A stretch of DNA of 64,000 bases from Francisella halioticida (GTDB lineage Bacteria > Pseudomonadota > Gammaproteobacteria > Francisellales > Francisellaceae), in assembly GCF_002211785.1 (NCBI RefSeq), contig NZ_CP022132.1:2046001-2110000 (forward strand), given 5' to 3'. Below, in pieces: positions 62,908 to 64,000 of this stretch; the stretch's first letter is position 1, and each line of letters starts with the position of its first letter. The notes beneath the pieces were generated by a model. It saw only the letters and a program-made list of their open reading frames with translations. It searched no databases and was not told the origin of the DNA. Position numbers and translations under genes: made by a program.

Positions 62908-63139
62908 TTATGAAAAGCAATAAATAAATATAGAACAATATAGTAACTATAAATTATTTTTTTTGAAACTTATTATGCTATTTTAGATATAACTTAAGCC
63001 AAGAGTATTTTAATGGCATCCAATAAGATTTCAAAACTATATATTACAAGAGCTATAGAAATTTTAGAATAAAAATATTGATTATTTATTCATAGTTAAG
63101 AATAATGTATCTATTTAAAAAAAATATTTTAGACAAAAT
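62908..63139. other. Divergent intergenic region pnuC / APC permease
   Basis: 232 bases, very AT-rich, which must contain promoters for both neighbours. I could not place them with confidence. A 19-codon ORF starts at 63014 (MASNKISKLYITRAIEILE) without supporting evidence. Confidence 0.4.
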
Positions 63140-64000
63140 ATGAAAAACAAAAAAAACCTAGTTTATTTACTGCTATAGCATTAAGTGTAGGTACCATGGT
63201 AGGCAGTGGATGGTTATATGCATCATACTACGCATCTCAAGCAGCAGGAGCTGCATCGATATTTTCGTGGATTATCGGTGCATTTATAGTTCTTATAATG
63301 GCCTTTTTATTAGCGGAAATTGCTGTTAAATATCAAACAAATGGATTATTTACACAATTAATAACATTATCACATAATCAACATTTTGGTTTTGTGACAG
63401 GATTATCAAACTGGATGTTGGGACTTATTATTGTGCCATCAGAAGCTATGGCCACTACACAGTATATTTCTTCTATCTATAAACCAATTACTCCTTATAT
63501 TTTTAGTAGTGGAGAACTTACTTTTTTAGGGGTAGTTGTAGTTGTTTTATTTATGCTGGTATATACATTGATAAATTACTGGGGAATAAAATCATTATCA
63601 AAAATAAATAACTCTTTGACTTCTTTGAAAATTATTATACCTATAGTTACATCTTTGATAATTATGTTCGCAGCATTTCATTCTAGTAACTTTAGTGGTA
63701 GTAATGTTAGTTTTATGCCTAAAGGTGTAAGCGGTGTTTTTAATGCCATTGTTTCTTGTGGTATTTTTTATTCTTTCTTTGGATTTCAAATGGCTGCCAG
63801 CTTTTCAGCAGAACTGGAAAACCCAAGAAAAAATATACCAATAGCTTTAGTTAGTAGTGTACTAATAGTATTATTTATATATCTTTTATTACAGATATCT
63901 TTCATAGGCGCAGTGCCTGAGAAAATGTTAACGAATGGTTGGGGAGGCCTAAACTTTGAATCTCCTCTAGCTCAACTAGCAGGCATATTAGGCATAAATG
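63140..64000 (+). pseudogene. APC-superfamily amino-acid permease, frameshift near start (partial at window end)
   Basis: ATG at 63140 reads MKNKKN and then leaves frame in an A8 run (63149-63156). With nine As it would read MKNKKKPSLFTAIALSVGTM and stay open to the window end. The main frame shows permease features: VGTMVGSGWLYASYYASQAA (consensus helix 1), WIIGAFIVLIMAFLLAEIAV, and FQMAASFSAELENPRKNIP, the conserved APC loop. Substrate unknown. It could be a genuine mutation, a slippery on/off switch, or a read error. Confidence 0.75.

Noticed and set aside
63014-63073. 19-codon ORF in the pnuC/permease gap
   Set aside because: Too short, no ribosome-binding site, no context support.

Overview
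The window looks like a chromosomal segment of a Francisella-type gammaproteobacterium. The evidence is its very AT-rich sequence, a complete nuo operon next to fur as in Francisella, an outer-membrane protein of the FslE/FupA family that is known essentially from Francisella, and a 16S-Ile-Ala-23S-5S rRNA operon. No species can be named from the sequence alone. The number of insertion sequences and broken genes suggests a lineage undergoing genome decay.

Layout. 1-9.5 kb (minus strand): zapE (partial), an MFS transporter, hisS, and the conserved tRNA-fMet/rimP-nusA-infB-rbfA translation operon, then hemE. 9.6-11.8 kb: comM, destroyed by a defective IS3-family element, and ubiK. 11.9-26.4 kb (minus): the 14-gene NADH dehydrogenase I operon nuoA-N. 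26.7-38.7 kb (plus): fur, a decayed lysC on the opposite strand, then a Fur-boxed operon for a hydroxamate-type (schizokinen/rhizobactin-like) NIS siderophore. That operon holds dat, ddc, an IucA/IucC synthetase, an N-monooxygenase with two stops, a second synthetase cut by an IS, an RhtX-like transporter stump, and an FslE-family outer-membrane protein with its own Fur box. 38.7-42.3 kb (minus): a hypothetical gene and gatCAB.

42.4-54.8 kb is a mobile-element graveyard. A HlyD-family fragment abuts a second copy of the defective IS3 element. Inside the terminal repeat of that copy sits a 7.3-kb Tn3-family transposon (44045-51366) with a perfect 5-bp target duplication. It has decayed tnpA and tnpR and carries nhaA (Na+/H+ antiporter) and a fumC-type gene. 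Beyond it lies a multiply broken chitinase interrupted by an IS91-like element. 54.9-60.1 kb is the rRNA operon (minus). 60.2-64 kb holds a proline iminopeptidase, a broken TatD-like hydrolase, a PnuC transporter, and the start of a frameshifted APC permease.

The housekeeping blocks (translation, haem, complex I, GatCAB, rRNA) look intact. The accessory functions (iron uptake, competence, chitin use, lysine-pathway kinase) are mostly broken. The most interesting objects are the siderophore locus at the fur/nuo junction, where other Francisella carry the rhizoferrin fsl operon, and the nested Tn3 element with its salt/pH and metabolic cargo. Several frameshifts lie in homopolymers and could be sequencing errors, but in-frame nonsense codons and IS junctions show that the decay is largely real.
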